Origin: Gammaproteobacteria bacterium
GTDB lineage: Bacteria; Pseudomonadota; Gammaproteobacteria; HK1
Direction of reading: 5' to 3'
NCBI GenBank assembly: GCA_020444775.1
Contig: JAGRHX010000708.1
Location: 1 to 6,320, forward strand
DNA length: 6,320 bases
Under the pieces are notes generated by a model. The model ran no database searches, was not told the DNA's origin, and worked only from the letters and a program-made list of their open reading frames with translations. The first letter of the stretch is position 1; every line of letters starts with the position of its first letter. Shown here piece after piece: positions 5,842-6,320 of this stretch. The position numbers and the translations under genes are program-made.

Positions 5842-6320
5842 CTAGTCCGCGACACGCATGTAGAAGGCCCGAATGGCATCGAATCGCTCGCGCACGTTGG
5901 TCGGTTCATGTGGAGCCTGAAAGATGCCGAGCAGACGCGCCTTGGGATCGATCAACATGACTCCCGCGGTGTGATCCACCAGATAGCTCCCATTGGCGTC
6001 CGGCTCACCCGGCAAAGCGAGCACGCCGAGCTGACGGTACAGACCGTCCAGCGCCGTCTTGCTGCCGTGCAGACCGATGAACTGAGGATCGAAGTAGGCC
6101 AGATAGTCACGCATGTGCGCGGGCGTATCGCGATCCGGGTCGACGGTGACAAAGACGTACTGGATGGGAATCGACCCGAGCTGGGAATTCTTGAGTTCGG
6201 GCTGCGTTGCGGCAGCCTCGCTCTGCCCCCCGCCACCCTGGCCATCGATACCGGCCTTCACCGCCTTCAGCACCGACAGGGTGACCGGGCAGACGTCGGG
6301 GCAATGGGTGTAGCCGAAGA
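5842..6320 (-). CDS. sco: SCO1/SenC/PrrC copper chaperone for cytochrome c oxidase assembly, 5'-truncated
   Basis: Membrane-anchored thioredoxin-fold copper protein that helps assemble the CuA centre of cytochrome c oxidase. The frame is open to the window edge, starting with the codon at 6318; 158 residues are visible. They begin FGYTHCPDVCPVTL, with the copper-binding CxxxC pair at visible residues 6 and 10. The family signature VFVTVDPDRDTP follows at about 55-66, and the third copper ligand, His116, is in YLVDHTAG. All three ligands are present. The missing N-terminus should hold the membrane anchor and the first strand; the GTG at 6273 is internal. A Gly/Gln/Ala-rich stretch, GQGGGGQSEAAATQ (about 26-39), lengthens the region between the CxxxC helix and the next strand compared with typical SCO. 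Stop TAG at 5842-5844. It precedes the FimV-like gene by 25 nt. Confidence 0.92.
   Translation of the reverse strand, partial: FGYTHCPDVCPVTLSVLKAVKAGIDGQGGGGQSEAAATQPELKNSQLGSIPIQYVFVTVDPDRDTPAHMRDYLAYFDPQFIGLHGSKTALDGLYRQLGVLALPGEPDANGSYLVDHTAGVMLIDPKARLLGIFQAPHEPTNVRERFDAIRAFYMRVAD

Overview
The window looks like chromosomal sequence of a GC-rich proteobacterium, most likely a gammaproteobacterium. The coding DNA is strongly GC-rich. The gene families are a YbbP-type ABC permease, a SCO cytochrome-oxidase assembly factor, a FimV-like membrane protein and a thioredoxin-reductase-like ferredoxin--NADP+ reductase. I cannot name a genus. No mobile element, CRISPR array, tRNA or rRNA was recognised.

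Layout: positions 1-2406 (+) hold nearly all of a YbbP/FtsX-type permease; only its N-terminal ~35-40 residues lie outside the window. Positions 2407-2716 form a convergent intergenic region with a distinctly AT-rich core (29 G/C in the 90 bases 2501-2590). It contains overlapping hairpins, a good match to a sigma-54 -24/-12 promoter (2561-2576) and a strong + strand intrinsic terminator (2612-2641). The distance between the last two would give a ~55-nt RNA with a pyrimidine-rich, anti-Shine-Dalgarno-like stretch. This is the most interesting non-coding signal here, but it remains a hypothesis.

The rest is on the minus strand. In transcription order it holds the C-terminal part of a SCO1/SenC copper chaperone (6320-5842), then, after 25 nt, a 598-residue FimV-like bitopic membrane protein (5816-4020). 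After a 274-nt gap comes a complete type 2 ferredoxin--NADP+ reductase (3745-2717). The close spacing of the first two suggests co-transcription. The reductase probably has its own leader and promoter. The permease works with an ATPase (YbbA) normally encoded just upstream, outside the window. SCO and the reductase both belong to redox and respiratory metabolism; the FimV-like protein has no obvious link to either.

Most of the window is ordinary. Points worth a second look are the putative RpoN-dependent small RNA, the FimV-like protein that lacks both LysM and the C-terminal FimV domain and sits next to sco, a Gly/Gln-rich insertion in SCO, and the start region of the FimV-like gene.
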